Assembly (NCBI GenBank): GCA_008694505.1
Contig: VZDJ01000100.1
Coordinates: forward strand, 688,966 to 752,965
DNA length: 64,000 bases
Direction: 5' to 3'
Source: Cyanoderma ruficeps
Lineage: Eukaryota > Chordata > Aves > Passeriformes > Timaliidae
The notes beneath the pieces are model-generated. The model made no database searches. It was not told where the DNA came from and saw nothing but the letters and a program-made list of their open reading frames with translations. Of this stretch, positions 35,961 through 49,500 are shown piece by piece (the stretch's first letter is position 1; each line of letters starts with the position of its first letter). The position numbers and the translations under genes were made by a program.

Positions 35961-38900
35961 AATCAAATCTTGCCAGTGATACAGGATTCAGAAGTTGTTC
36001 GCATCCCTCAAGTGCAAAGACCCACATTTTTTCGTGTCACATTTTTCTGAGTTCAAATCAAACTCACTTGCAAATATCAAATTCTTTTGTCCTCATCTTG
36101 CCAAAACTCGCTTCTTGTCAATATTCTGCATAAACACTAGGTTAATTTCCATGGCTTGCCATTGTGTGAGATGTTCTGCTATTTTGTTTATCCTTAGAGG
36201 TAATGAACAAGAAATGGCAGTGAGATTTTCTTCCATTTCCTACCCACACTGCTGCAGGACAAAGCGCCCGTAAGAAAACAGCCCACCAAAATTGCCCTTA
36301 TGCCCACTGAAGCTGTTGATACAGCCTCCCCTAAGACACTGTACGTACTACCTTCCCAAGCTGAAGTGTAACTATGAATTTCAAATTGGCCTTTGCATGT
36401 GGATTTACTGTGCACTAGCAGTCTATTAAGACTTCAAATCCAGATATAGGCCTCCAGCAGTGAGTTAACCAAGCCCCCAAGCCTCCAATCACTTATAAAT
36501 ACACCTCTGCTTCAAGAAAACTGTAAGGAGAAATATCCTATGCTAAACATCGTGTATGTGTTTTGTACTTTGCTGTCTCAGAGTGGCATTGAGGGAAAAA
36601 TAAGTGGGAAACTGGGTTAGAAAATGCCAAAGTGGTGGTTGCCTGGGGAACTTGAATTCAACTCTTTTTGCAGTATACTCACGTCAGTCTTTGAGCACAC
36701 TATTAGATAGGTTTTTTCAAAATTTATTTTGTTTTAGCATGGAAAAAGCAATTAGTATTTTACTATTATTTGCTACTCAGAAAATATGATTGGTTATTCT
36801 GTAGCTGAAATTAAATTTTAGAAATTACATGGGAAACTTCATCCTAAGCATATATAGAGTCTTAAGCATTTCTAAAGTGTTAAGCAACAGGGAGAGCCCT
36901 ACAATGAGAAGTCCTGGGTTACCTTAATGAATGAGAATACAGTGAATTACTTTAATAATAATGTTGAGAGATTTACAGAGATTTTTAGATCTTTTCTGCA
37001 TTTTTTTTCTTTAGAACCTATATAATAATTTTATTCCTGATCATAATATAGAAAATACCTGTTAATATTGAAAAACAAATGATTGGTATTTCGTGGCTTA
37101 AAAGAAAATCTGAAGACTATTATCACATCTGAAAACTGTTATCACAATGTTATCTGAAGTTCTGTAGTACAGCCCTAATGTATGAAGGTAGATGTGCCTG
37201 GAGTGTCTGCTGAACTCAGTAATAACATCATCTGCAGGAAGGCTTCTACTTACAATGTAAACCCAGCCACCTGCTCTAGTCCAGGCACTTCTCCTGCAGC
37301 AATGCAGCTCCAGGGGCAAAATCTGACTGCTGATTATGTAACAGTCACCACTGTGAGCCTACAACAAGGTTTTTGTAGGAACAGTACTCGTGCAGTTTGG
37401 CCTTTATTTTTCATGGTGTTTCTTGTCTTTACAACCTGAATGCCAGCTCTTTTTGCCTCTCATATCTTCCAGATAGTCTGGTCAGGATGCTCCAGACCCC
37501 ATTCATTTCTTTAAGTTCAAGGCAGTGCCCCAGACAAGCAAAAGAAAACAAAAATTTATAGGCACCTAAACCAGGTGCATTTTTCCTGTAAATAAATGAT
37601 CAGCAAAATTACTACATCTTATTTTGTATTAAATTTATCTGTACAGACATGTATTTCTGTTAACGAGCTACATTAGATTGGTGAAATAAACTGCTGAATT
37701 TCATGAAAATTAAAGCACAGGGAATTATTTTGAGATCACTCTGTCCTTCCTGCCTAGTTTTGTACAAGCCATAAATTGTAACAATCAACCAACTTTGCCA
37801 ACAACTAACTCACTCACTTTGGCTTTTGTTATCTTCCCCCCGCTACTAATCTTTCCATAGGGTCTGTTGAACCCCACTATTCTGCTTTTATCACCAAGCA
37901 CAAATAGCTGTGGAGCAATCTGTAACATCTTTCCCAGAAGAGTCTCACAGGGAGATTGTGTGGGTAGGTGAAATATTTTTTGAGATATTTTCTGATGGTT
38001 GTGTTCTGCCAACTGGCTTGTCTCTAAAACTATTTTCAACATATTTTTAAATCCAAGGTTCAGTATTTTTAGTTGTCAAAAAAGGTCACATGTGTCACGT
38101 GACAGGACCATATTTACTGTCATGAAAGAGACAAACAGTGGTCTTCTAGTAAGAGTCACATTAAGGGACTGGTTAGAAATATTTTTCTAAAAATGAAAAG
38201 AAAGATATTTTATGGCAAGTGGTACCTCTGAATATCCAGAACACATCTGTGATGAGCTGCTCCCAATTGCCTTTCCAAGTAGATGAGGTCTTTGTTTACG
38301 GCGTTTCCTATTCAAACATCTGGTGTTTTTAAGATAATTTTGGAGAAAAATAGCTTTCTTATCCTGTGCCCAGAGACCACAAGGAGTTTCTCTCTCACAG
38401 AAAGCTGTCACCCAACGTAAGTTGTTCTGCACAAATGGAAAGTAAAGGGAGACAACTTTTGCCTGTATGGCACAAATCCAAGCACACCAAAATATGGTAC
38501 TGTGATCGCAGAGCTGCTTCTGCCCTGGATCGGAAGCTCTGTTGCAGACCTTGAAAGAAATTTCTTTATAAATCCTTACTTACTCCTTTGCCTTCACCAC
38601 TAATAATATTCTTCCTGAAGCAGTTTCATGTTTAAAAAAACCTGTGAGTACTTTATAGGAGACCATTTCACTGGTGCAGGTGTACAGTGTCCCTTGTGTG
38701 GCATCTGAACGCCCTTTACTAACTAGAATCATGTTTTAATGCATTATCTAACAGGCAGCAAACAGCATTTGCTCCCACGAGGCTGTTACATTCTGCGAGC
38801 TGGTGTGTAATGAGCCATTAGCTTAGGTGGCCATTATCTTAGGATTCTGCTCCTTGCTCTGCACTGATGAATGCAAAATGTCCGTGGTCCATGGTCCTCA

Positions 38901-39900
38901 AGAATGTTGCAAGTGTTTGGGAATTGAATATTGTTGACATAAAGAGCTGCTGTAAAACCTAAAGATGACAATATATGAAGTCGGGGTGTTTTTTTTTTTT
39001 TTTACCAGTCAGGCCAGCTAGCTGGGGAAGTGAGTGGGAAAAAATAAAATGAAGAAAAGGATAGGGCAAGCAGGAACAAAAACAATAGTTCCTTTGTGCA
39101 GATGGTTTTTATGAGTATTGCTGTCCAAATATGGTCTTTGTTCAGCTTTAACTTTATGTTGCTTTTATAAGCAAGCATGAAAGACAAAACTAGATCTTAA
39201 ATCAAGAAAACATTCTATTTTAGAATATTTCATAAGACTAGGTTTATGTGCAACTCTTTCAAAAGAGCTGAAATGTATTCTTACAGAGAAATAAATATCT
39301 AACTTGTGCTCTCAAATGAATGCATCTTAAGCACTTACTGAACTGCTTTCACTAATTACATAGCCAGTCGTTGGCCCAGGCTATGCAGCAAAATCATTGA
39401 AGTTACCTAACTCACATGGTTGATTGCACCCATTCTTTTCCATGAGCAAAGCAGTATTATATGCAAAGGGAGGCAGAAATAAATTGGACAAGAAAAATAA
39501 TTTCACACTTTGCTTATGGAACATGTATTAAAAAGAATCCATTAGTTCCTGTATTTCAGAAACCAGAAGACTACATACACTCTTACCTTGAAAGCTCTGG
39601 TGTCAAGGTCACTCCAGCATTCAAAATGACTTCCTGAGCCATGAACTGCTGCAGAGCATCCTCATACCATCCTTGTTTGAGAAGCTGCCCTTTATTTATG
39701 CAAGCTGAGGCAGGAAAATTTTTGCAGACTGTCTGACTTTTGGATGCTGCCCATTATAGAGAGAAGTTTTCATGGTTTTTTTCATAGACAGGTTTTTTTC
39801 AAGGTTTAAAAATAAAATTCACAGTGTGGACATGAGGAAGCTGATTATTAAATTGTGGATTTGCTTTCCTTTACCTGAGGCCAAATCACAGGCCTCTTAA
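35961..39900. other. Unique AT-rich non-coding DNA
   Basis: No gene or repeat family is recognised. It contains a 19-bp tandem duplication near 37.1 kb and a T run at about 38990-39003. Chance frames of 60-92 codons only. Confidence 0.5.
37108..37145. repeat. 19-bp tandem duplication
   Basis: Units 37108-37126 and 37127-37145 share ATCTGAA and TTATCAC and differ at two positions in the middle. Confidence 0.88.
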
Positions 39901-39907
39901 GACAGAT

Positions 39908-39927
39908 GTGTGTGTGTGTGTGTGTGT
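39908..39927. repeat. (GT)n microsatellite
   Basis: About nine to ten TG/GT units in an otherwise ordinary context. Confidence 0.9.
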
Positions 39928-42900
39928 ACATGCAGAGATGGAATTGAATCTCGCACTTGTTGCTGTTCTGTTCTTACTGATTCTGTCTATACTTTTTGTG
40001 AGGAGACAAATCTAAAAGTCATTAAAAGTGGATAAAGTTTCACTGTTTGGACTCAAGACAAGTGTAAGAGTTTAAAATGGTGCCTTGACTTTATGAGTAT
40101 AATAATGCCAAGAAATCCCAAGTAGCAGACTTCCCAGTTCTGACTGTCAAAGTGGTTACCTCCTTGCCCTCTTGACATGGTTTCTATGGGCATGTTATGA
40201 AGGAAGCCTGGAGACTCCCATGTGCTGAAGTCTGCCTCCTCACTCTGCCATGCCTGCTGGGGACTCCACACTACTCACATTTGGAGCTCACAATTATTAT
40301 TTCAGAAATGTCCTTTAAAAAATGTCACATGTAATCAGGAATAAAAGTGAATTTTGGAATTCATCCAGCCATCCTACACAGAGAAGACACTTTTTAAGCA
40401 AGAAGAGCTTAGAGAAAACCCTGAAGAGAACAGTCTTAATTTTTATATCTGTGTATATATATATATGTATATATTCAGTGAATGTGGTAGCATCTCTATA
40501 TATTCTTATGTGCGGATATGCTTTTTCTATATGTATATATATAAAAAAGTATGTATGGGTCCATCTCCATGTGAACACTTGAGAAAGAACAAAGCCAGGG
40601 ATATTAAAGTAGGCAAAAAGTGGTAAAAGACTAAATATCTCTGTTCAGGCATTGTTTGCAGTCTTACATTTTGGCTGTTTGTTATAAACCTTGTTAATTA
40701 GTTAATGCCGCTCAAATTTTAGATGATACTTCAGGGATTAGAATGGGAAAAACCATTAAGAAGTATAATATGGAGTGGCCAGGAACCAGATTTAGTTGAT
40801 CTATGTAGTCTAAAATATTATGTAGCAAAATATTCTTATTAAGAAGGGAGTTCTGGTGGCTTGAGAGAGACTTCCCTCCTCAGAACAATGCTGTTTTTCT
40901 GCCTGTGCAAAATGAGACGTTTTAAATGCTAGGTAAAAGAAAACATTCAAGGAAAAAGAAAGAGAAAGGAACAGCTTAGCTGAATGTTTTTCTAATTTTC
41001 CTTATCTCCTCTGTGCATTTGTGGACCTATTGCTTTGTTATTAAGTACCACTTTACAGGATATAAAGTCCATTTCAGACACTGGCTTTGCTGGTTGAGGA
41101 CTCCAAGCTGCAGTGCCTGTCCAGCACATTCTGTCTAGGGTATTAGTTTTATCCTAGTGTTTCTACAAGCATTTACATTTCTCAACGCAAATGTGTAGAA
41201 GATATTTTTTCCACCACGGTTTTGAAATCATTAATATTGACTGTGCCTAGGAGTCACCTTGAAGTAAATTCTGGGAATTTATTAACAGCGATATTAATCC
41301 ACAGAGTAACAGGAATAGGAATAACATGTTAAGAAGTGCATGTTACCACATCTAGAGGGTAACTTCAGATGGGTGAGTGATCATCACCTATGAGATAAGA
41401 GCCCAAGAGGTGGTAAGTCAGCATCTTGTGCATTAAATATTTTAGCTAAATATTTAAAGGTAGTGGAAAAACCTGTTTATGTCACCCATTTCACAATTTC
41501 TGGAAAGTAAAACTAGATCCCAGAGGCCAAAAAAAGGGCGCACTTCTTCAGTGGTATCTAGATGACTGTTAGTTATAGAGGAAGAAAATTAGATGAAAAT
41601 CCATCCTTTTCTTAGTCCTGCACTAGAATGAGTAAACTTCTCAGTGCTGTTGACTTAGCTCTGTTAACTTACTTATGATAGAGCCTATGGAAACTCTGAG
41701 TGGAGACCTCACTGATAGTGTAAATGAGCCCTGGCTATAGGAAAATCTTTATACTCTTTTGCTAGTATTAGTGTTTACATATGAACAGATGTATTCAGAT
41801 TTGGATCTTTGCGTGGCTGGCTGAGTTTTTTGCCTTGTGGATAATTATGAAAACTCTAAAAATTCCCTTATGTAATAGTTTAAAAATATTAAAGCAGACA
41901 GAAAAATGTGAATGCTTTCCAAACTCCCCTCCAAAAAGGTATCCATAAGAATTACAGCTCAAACAGCATCAAAGTGTTGTAATCTTGATGCTATTTTTAT
42001 TCACTGTTAGTATAATTAGTTATGTGAATCTGGTTGGAGATATGACTTCAGTCAGGGAAATAGAAAAATTAATTAAAGATATTTTCAAATAACCTTTTGC
42101 AGAAAATTTTGCAGTGAGCAAGACAAAACAAGCAGGGGAGGCAGTGGGAGCAATTTCAGGTAACTTGCAGATTGATGAAGTGGTTCAATTTTTATTTCTT
42201 AATGTGTGGCAGTATTAAAGCGGTGGGACAAACAATCAGTATTTACTTAAGATAGACATAAAGGAGAAGGAAAAAGAATGAGAATATCAAACTTCAGCCA
42301 GAGCTAAAAGGTACAGTCAAAAACCTTGTTAATTTAGATTGCTCTGAGGTTGCTTACCATTTTCAAAATTATTTTTGAGGAGGGAACAAAGGACAACGCA
42401 GTGCCTTTTGAAGTCAGAGTCCCTTTTTACTTCTGGTAATGAAGTCTGACAAACTGTCTTTGATCTTTGAAACAATCTAGAAACTTGTATAGCTTTGATC
42501 GCTAACATAATGGATGTGGTGTTATTTTCTGTGTATGTTGAAAGTGGGTCTTAACCAGCCTAGTTAGAATGGGTGCTAATTGGGATACAAAGAAACCTTA
42601 CCCTGAGCACCGAAGTGAGGTCTTTCTAACAGGAGAAACACCTGCATTTATATCTGTTCTCTTCAGTGAAAGCCTGCAGTGGAAAATCACAGACAACAGC
42701 GTTGTGTAGTGCTGCCTCCTCTTGTCATATACTTGTGGTTTTACAGGATTAACACAAGTAGGTTATGTTTATGTCTCTCAGTTTGTATAAGCTTTATCTC
42801 ACTGTGTCATATTTCTGGAGAGCCTACTGGTGCTTGCCAGCAGACACTATTAGCACAGTAACATGATGACAGAATTCCCTTTCTCTCAGTGAAGCACCGC

Positions 42901-43133
42901 AGTGAGCACTGCCAGGCACACACAGGAAACGAGCTTGGGGAGGGCTGCCTCTCCATGCTGGGCCCTCTTAGGAAAAACCCCATATTTTGTCAGAGAAACA
43001 AACCCCAGATTTAGGCCTTACATTACAATTTGATGACCTGTTTTTGAAATAAAGGGGAGAAGTGTGTAACTTCATGGCATGCACTTGAAACACGTGGACT
43101 CAAAAGTGCTGGAACAGGTTAACATATGTCTGG
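39928..43133. other. Unique AT-rich non-coding DNA with TA-rich island
   Basis: No gene or transposon is recognised. Around 40445-40550 there are several TATATA/TGTATATA runs that create overlapping tyrosine- and isoleucine-rich frames on both strands. Confidence 0.5.
40452..40547. repeat. TA-rich simple repeats
   Basis: Alternating (TA)n and TGTATATA words occur in two clusters, near 40453-40476 and 40529-40546, separated by less repetitive sequence. Confidence 0.8.
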
Positions 43134-43518
43134 GTCGAGCCGTCATTACCACACGCTCCCCGAGCTCACGCCACAGCGCCCCCTGCAGCCGCGGGGGAAT
43201 CACCGCACCCGCCCTGCCCGCCGGGAGCCACCAGCGCCCCTGCTGGCTGTGACCGGAACTGCACCGAGGGGAAAGTGCCCACAGCCGAGAAGGGGTCACT
43301 GGGCTCCTGGTGCTGTTTGCTGTTAATGCCAGGATTGTTGTTGTTTGTTTGCCGTGTTACACACACCAGGAAAGAACTGTTGCTCCTATTCTTATCTCTT
43401 TTGCCTGAGAGCCCTTTTTTTCAGAATTGTAATAACTTGGAGGCAAAGAGTTTATACTTTCCATTCCAAAGGAGTCTCCTGCCGTCCTTAGCAGACACCT
43501 GTCTTTCAAACCAAGACA
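43134..43518 (+). mobile_element. Truncated second copy of the long LTR at 12639-13700
   Basis: From CGAGCCG at 43136 to GACA at 43518 this matches 13317-13700 in the same orientation. I count about eight substitutions and one T-run indel over roughly 385 bp, so about 2% divergence. The 5' two thirds of the LTR are absent: the sequence left of 43134 is unrelated to the corresponding part of the first copy. Either a 5' truncation or a deletion after insertion explains this. CpG-rich frames on both strands (43072-43548) are not genes. Confidence 0.88.
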
Positions 43519-46500
43519 ACAAGTCAGGCTCATTTTTAAAGCAACCACACACTGGAGTTCAGGACTTACTGAAGGCTTTTGTTTTCAAAAGAATCCGTCT
43601 AGTGTGATGAGTCTAAGCAGAAACACATGTACCTGGAAAGTACACAAAAGGAACATAAACTGATGATTCAGGTAGAGTCTTGACCCTATATGCCAGGATA
43701 TCAAGGCTTGGTCTGTTATTCTGTAAACTCATCTTGTTTTTGGAGAGTGTCGTACCACAGGGTGCTTTGAACCCTGATGGTACACAGATCTGCTGTGGAG
43801 CACCCAGTCATCAAGTTCAGTCTTGACAACCATAAGCAGGCCTGGATATGTAAGCTTTCAGTTTAGCCATCAATACCAAGGGAAGAGAAAATGCTTTTAT
43901 GGTTTTCTGAGTTTGTGGTCTAATCAAAATATTTCAGAAGACTGTTCTCTGAAAACTGGCTTCTTTTGTGTGTATGTGGAATCAGGTATCAGTGAAGCCT
44001 AAAATTAAATCCTCTGTATTGAACTTTATTGCTGTACTCACCTTCACCAACAAAGGGATCCCAAGCTCAGGTGTAAGACAGCAACACCATACTAAAGAGG
44101 AGCAAACACAATCCCATCTTCAGAACTGGCTTTAGCAAAGTTCTGTTGTTCATCTGGACAGCAATGAAATCTGTCTTGGCTTGGGTTGGCATAGGCTCAT
44201 TTTAGTTGTGACCATCATATTTTTGTGCTGTTAATTCTTGCTCTGGTTACTCCTACCTAGAGGCTTTATAGTTTCATGCTTTTAACATTTTTTAAAATTA
44301 GTTTGTGAGGCCATTGTAAGGTCCAAGGTATTTATGAGTGAGAGAAAAAAAATCAATATATTGACGGTCAGTGTGTTTATTATTTATTAGAATGTCAATA
44401 TTCTTATAATTTTAAGGGAGCTGAATTTCACCTGAGGGGAAAGGACTACCTCCACTTCTTTAGCCCTCACATGCCTAGGCTGTATTTGATCCTGAATCAT
44501 TGGGCATGTACCTATTGTACAAGCAGGAGTAAGGACAGAGCTCTGAAGGACAGTTCATGTAGGAGCTATAGTTCTCAAAATCAATAGAGTGCTGCAGAAA
44601 ATAATGGAAACCATAAATGTCATGATAAGGAAAGACATTAACGTCACCTTACAGGCAGGAGACATGACTGACTGAAATAATGTGAAACTGAGGTGACTGT
44701 GCAGTGAAGGAGCAGTGGTACTTCATTTATCTTACAACAGGAGGCTTGTTATATTACAGTGCCTTGAACAAGGGATATATCCAAAATCATACATAGGGCT
44801 TTTTGTGCTCTATAGAATGTATGAATTGATGAAATGGGACAGAGTGCCATCTTTTATTGCATTAGAACAGACTGAATAAAACACAGATATGTGGCTGATG
44901 ACGAAAGCTGCTCTGTGTACATGGTAGATTATTGCTGTTGGGAGGTTTTGAGTCTTTCTGCTCTGAGTGCCAGCAGTGCCATCCCATGGTTTTGCACAGG
45001 AAGCTGTGGGTTCTGGAGCTGTAGTTGTGTATGGTCTCAGCCAGAGCAATGCTTGGGAGGCCATCTGCCTTTGTGGTATGGCTGCTGCCCCTGGACAGGA
45101 GCACTCCAGGGCATTTCTGTGGCACCTGCACTGGCAGCTCAGGGTGCTGCATTCTGAGGAGGGACCTCCAGAGAGTAAGGCAGTGAGATACTCTAGGAGG
45201 AAGTATGGTCCTTTTCAGGACCTCATTAGGAAAGTTAGGATAGTTAATAGTCTCCTGCCTGGTTTTAATTAAAGATTCCTAACTGTAACAGCCACCATCT
45301 GATATTAAAATATATAGTCTTTCTACTGGGTTCATCTTGAAACAGTAATTCTCTTCTACACCACAAAAGCCTGGATGTCAGCTGGATTTTTGTCTCATTC
45401 TCCTGGATTTTGAGATGTGCCTGAATACTGTCAAAGGCTGTGCTATTGGACTATATCCCTATATTAGAACAACTTCTAGTTTTTCTTTGCTATAGAGGAA
45501 TATTAGGCAAAATTTTAGTAAGGAAAACAAAAAAGGAATAAAAACAAACTGCGAAGACAGACCAAAAAATTCCAACCCAGGACAGAAATAAAATCAGGAT
45601 TTTTTTTGTCAGTGAGCTTCTCTTCCCCAGTGAGCATATCTGTTTGTTTATTAAAAAGTATATGGGTGTTTCCTATAGATTTACCAGGAGAGTCTCCTTG
45701 CTGTCCTGTTGGCAGGCACACATTTAAGTAGTTGAGTATTAAAAAAACCCCCAAACAAACAAAAAAACCACCAGAGAGAAGATTTTCAGTTATAATGTAA
45801 GCTTTGAATCACTGGAAACAGACACAAAACCAGATTAATATAAATCCTTCAAGGCTAAAACACATTTGCAGATTAACCCTGACCTCTGCTTAAAAACTCC
45901 CAAATTATCTTTTCTCTATTGATTTATCTAAACAGGGCTGCCTGGCTGTACGTGCAATGAAATGCATCCTCTGCAAGTCAATTAGCAGGCACCTGGATAA
46001 GATTCAGACTTGTGCTAAAATCCCATTAGATGCTACTACAGGTGGTTGGGGCATGTTTTCTACCAATATGAGTATTGTATTTAGAAATACAGAGTAAATG
46101 GTATGAAAATTCTGACAGCTATAAATCTTGAAGTGGACGGCTTTATTGACTGCTGCTGTCTCTGAGATGGAGAAAAGGAGAAATCTGTTCTAGTATTTTG
46201 ATTTAAAATGAGAAATCCCTATTTAGGGATGATTGATGTTTGAAAAGTGACTTACCAGGTGCTCCACAGGATTATATTACCCTAGATAATAGGTTAAGCA
46301 GGAAAGAGAGGCATCTGAATTCAAAGGCATTAAACATCATTTTATTGCAAATGAGGAAAATCAGTGGAAGTATGACATGGACATGTTCATTTATATTCTA
46401 GACCAAACTAAAGGATCATTCTATAAATTATTAATTCCAGTCTAGATGTGTGCCACCCTGAACTATTGTCTGTGTCGTGCTACATTTCATAATTTTTCAC

Positions 46501-49500
46501 ATCCTGTAAGAGATATTTTGAGTCTGTCCTGAAGCTGTTCCATGTCCACTCACCCCAGAAATTTAATGTTGCCATAGAAAAAAAATGAGATTATATCAAC
46601 CTGTTCACTACCGTATGTTGGGTTGCATCTGTCTTGTACCCAGTGGAGTTGTAATTGGGAAGGTCACCAGATTTTCTTTAATGTCAGGAAATTTCTTGTG
46701 AATTGAGGATTAAAAATTATGTTTTTGTTGAATCAAAGAGCAAAAATTATTTTGCTCTTTGTGGAGCTAGCATTTTACTCAAGCTTTTCCACATGTCTAT
46801 ATTTAGGTTATGCTCCAAAGCACACAGAGAACAGATGGGAAAATCATTCAACCTGCCTGTATCTCAAGTTTTCGATCTATACAACTAGGTGGATAATATA
46901 CACCTCAGGTATTTTTATAGTTATTAATGTTAAAGCATTTGACAGCTTTGAACTGAGATATAATCAATAGGAAGTTTTTAGACATTGTATTATTAATAAA
47001 GCTTTATAAAAATACAGTTGTATCACTGACCATAAACATGTCTCTCAGCTAGAGTTTATCAGGTAAACATTTTTTGAGGGATGATTCCCAGTGCACAGTG
47101 AAAGGTCTTGTTATTGAATTATATTGAGGATTACAACTGACTGCAAGAGTTGACTGCATAGCTGCAAGGCCCAGCTGCTTTAAAAATGGCTGCAGTCAGG
47201 CAAGAGTTAGGACTGGAAGAAATCCAGTGGGTTGCACAGTTTCCACTAAATGAGACAACCTTTTACCATCTTTTATTACTCTTAACCTTTCAATGTTATT
47301 TACTTAGAACTTTTGAGAATATGTCATTCCTACACATGTATAAAACACACAGTATCTTTATACTTTGAACTTTCTGTTGGCATGGAACAAGCAAAAGTGT
47401 TACCACTTTTATGAAATGAGAATCTGTAACATCTCCAAACCTCCAGACAGCCTAAATTGCCTCGAAAAAAAAAAGTCAGTAGGAAAGGCATATTACCTCA
47501 TGACCCTGTTTTGAAAGACGTAAATCCTTGAAAGCAGACAGACATTAAACTGAGTGACACTTGTTAGTCTATAGGCAGTTTCTCTGGGAGAAACTAAAAT
47601 GCTGCTTGTTCTGGATGACTTTAGTTACAGTCTTAAGATATGTCTATAAGAATCAAAGCACTTTATTTCTTGGAAGGTGATATAATTTTAGAGGTGTTGA
47701 GGTACAAGCTAGGTGTTTAAAAAGTATAATAGATATATGATTCACCATAAATTATGTACACATTATAAAACCTTTTTTATTTGTTTTATAAGCTAACTTT
47801 ACAGCTGGGTGAAAGTAGCTTAATAAAATATTTGTTAGTATAAATATTGTTCATGGATTGTTTAGAGTATTCCTTGGACAGACTTTCTGTCTGTCTTGTA
47901 TAGTGAAGAAGGACATAAAATGTTATATGTGGAAAGTAAGTAGGCACAAAATGTGAGTGGAGGATTTACATATTGTAAGGAAAAACCCACTTTCTGGCAA
48001 TCAGGCATATCCAGAAGTGCATTTTACAGCACTATTGGATGTCTTGGATGTTTGATAAGTCACAGAGCCAACAGGGACAGAAATCCCTTCTGAACAAAGG
48101 CTGCTGTTTGTTAGAAACAGTAAATTATTGCTGTAACATCATAAGAATTGTGTCAGTGTTGCTGACTAATAAAAGCCTTGGGCCAGTCTCCTCAGAGGTA
48201 GGATGAGTGTTAGCTCACCATACCTGTCTTGTTCTTAAGATCTTTATAAAAATAGTAGTAGCAAAAATTATGCTATATACTATGTCACTGAGACTTACAG
48301 GTTTCTTTCACTGTATGAAATATTAACTTTTATTCTGTTTTCTCATACTTTAAAAATTATGGCAGATACATTTATTAATCTTGAAATGACAGGGAGAAGG
48401 AATAACCATGAGGAATGTTTTTTTGGAAATGGGTACAATTGTATTTTGGACCCTTTGTAGAGAATTTTTTTTCTAGGTAATCAAAAATATGTCACTGGCA
48501 AACAGAAATAGTGTCTCCCATTGGCAATTTATCTCATCTATAAAAGACTAAACATTATGAAGCATTTATACGAGAACTGCTGTAAGGAAAGTTTGGATAT
48601 ATATGTCTTGCTTTTAATTAAATGAATACTATTAATTTTAACTAGTGAACATAAAAAAGGAATAATTTGTGCTGAAAATTGGAGAAGGATTGATTTTATA
48701 GAGAAAGTCAAATTTCTGGAAAATAATAGAAGTCTTTGTTTTCCGCTAAGCCCCTCTCCTTACTAGAGTTGCAGCCATCTGTAACGTCTTCTGAGGCAGA
48801 ATGCGAATGTAGTTGTGTGGCTGCTTAATGAGTTACGAAAATAATGGAATTCTAAATGGATATGGCAAGTAAATTTTATTACTTCCCCATTTTTTGTGGA
48901 TTTAATGAGTGTTTTATGGTTTTTATCACACACTAATGTGCATATGAACAGCTAACCTTCATATGTGTATTTGCAACAGAGGATAGTAGGAATCCATAAA
49001 TAAAATAACAATGACCATTTGATTAAGTTCGTTTGTCTGGGTTTTTAAACTTTTTTTTTAGTTTTTAGTGCTTTCTTTGTTAATATTTCCCTCTAAACTC
49101 TATGTGCTGCAACTCTCAAAAATTAATGTTTATTAATTGCTTACATAAATGTATTACTTTCACCACAATGCTTCAAATACTCAGTAACATCAAAGTACCT
49201 GAATTATTTTGTTTCTCTGTAAGTAAAAATAGAGTTTGGGGTGTTTGAGTGAATATATTCTAAACTATGTAAATGTAAACAATTTATTAGATAAATTTCT
49301 TTACCAAAGTTATAGTTTCCTTTAAAATGGTTTTCAAATTCATGCTTGTATCCATATATTTACGTGTGTTTATCTGCATATTATTTCAGGACTATGAAAA
49401 CGCGTCTTGAAACAGCTGTTTCTCGTTACAGTGCTGCAACTGGCATGGCACTTTGGAAAATGCAAGTACTTCACTGTTAATCTGTTTCCATCCAGGAAAA

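Noticed and set aside
44862..45272. Overlapping 84-101-codon frames on both strands in a GC-richer patch
   Set aside because: No domain is recognised and similar frames on both strands indicate composition rather than coding.
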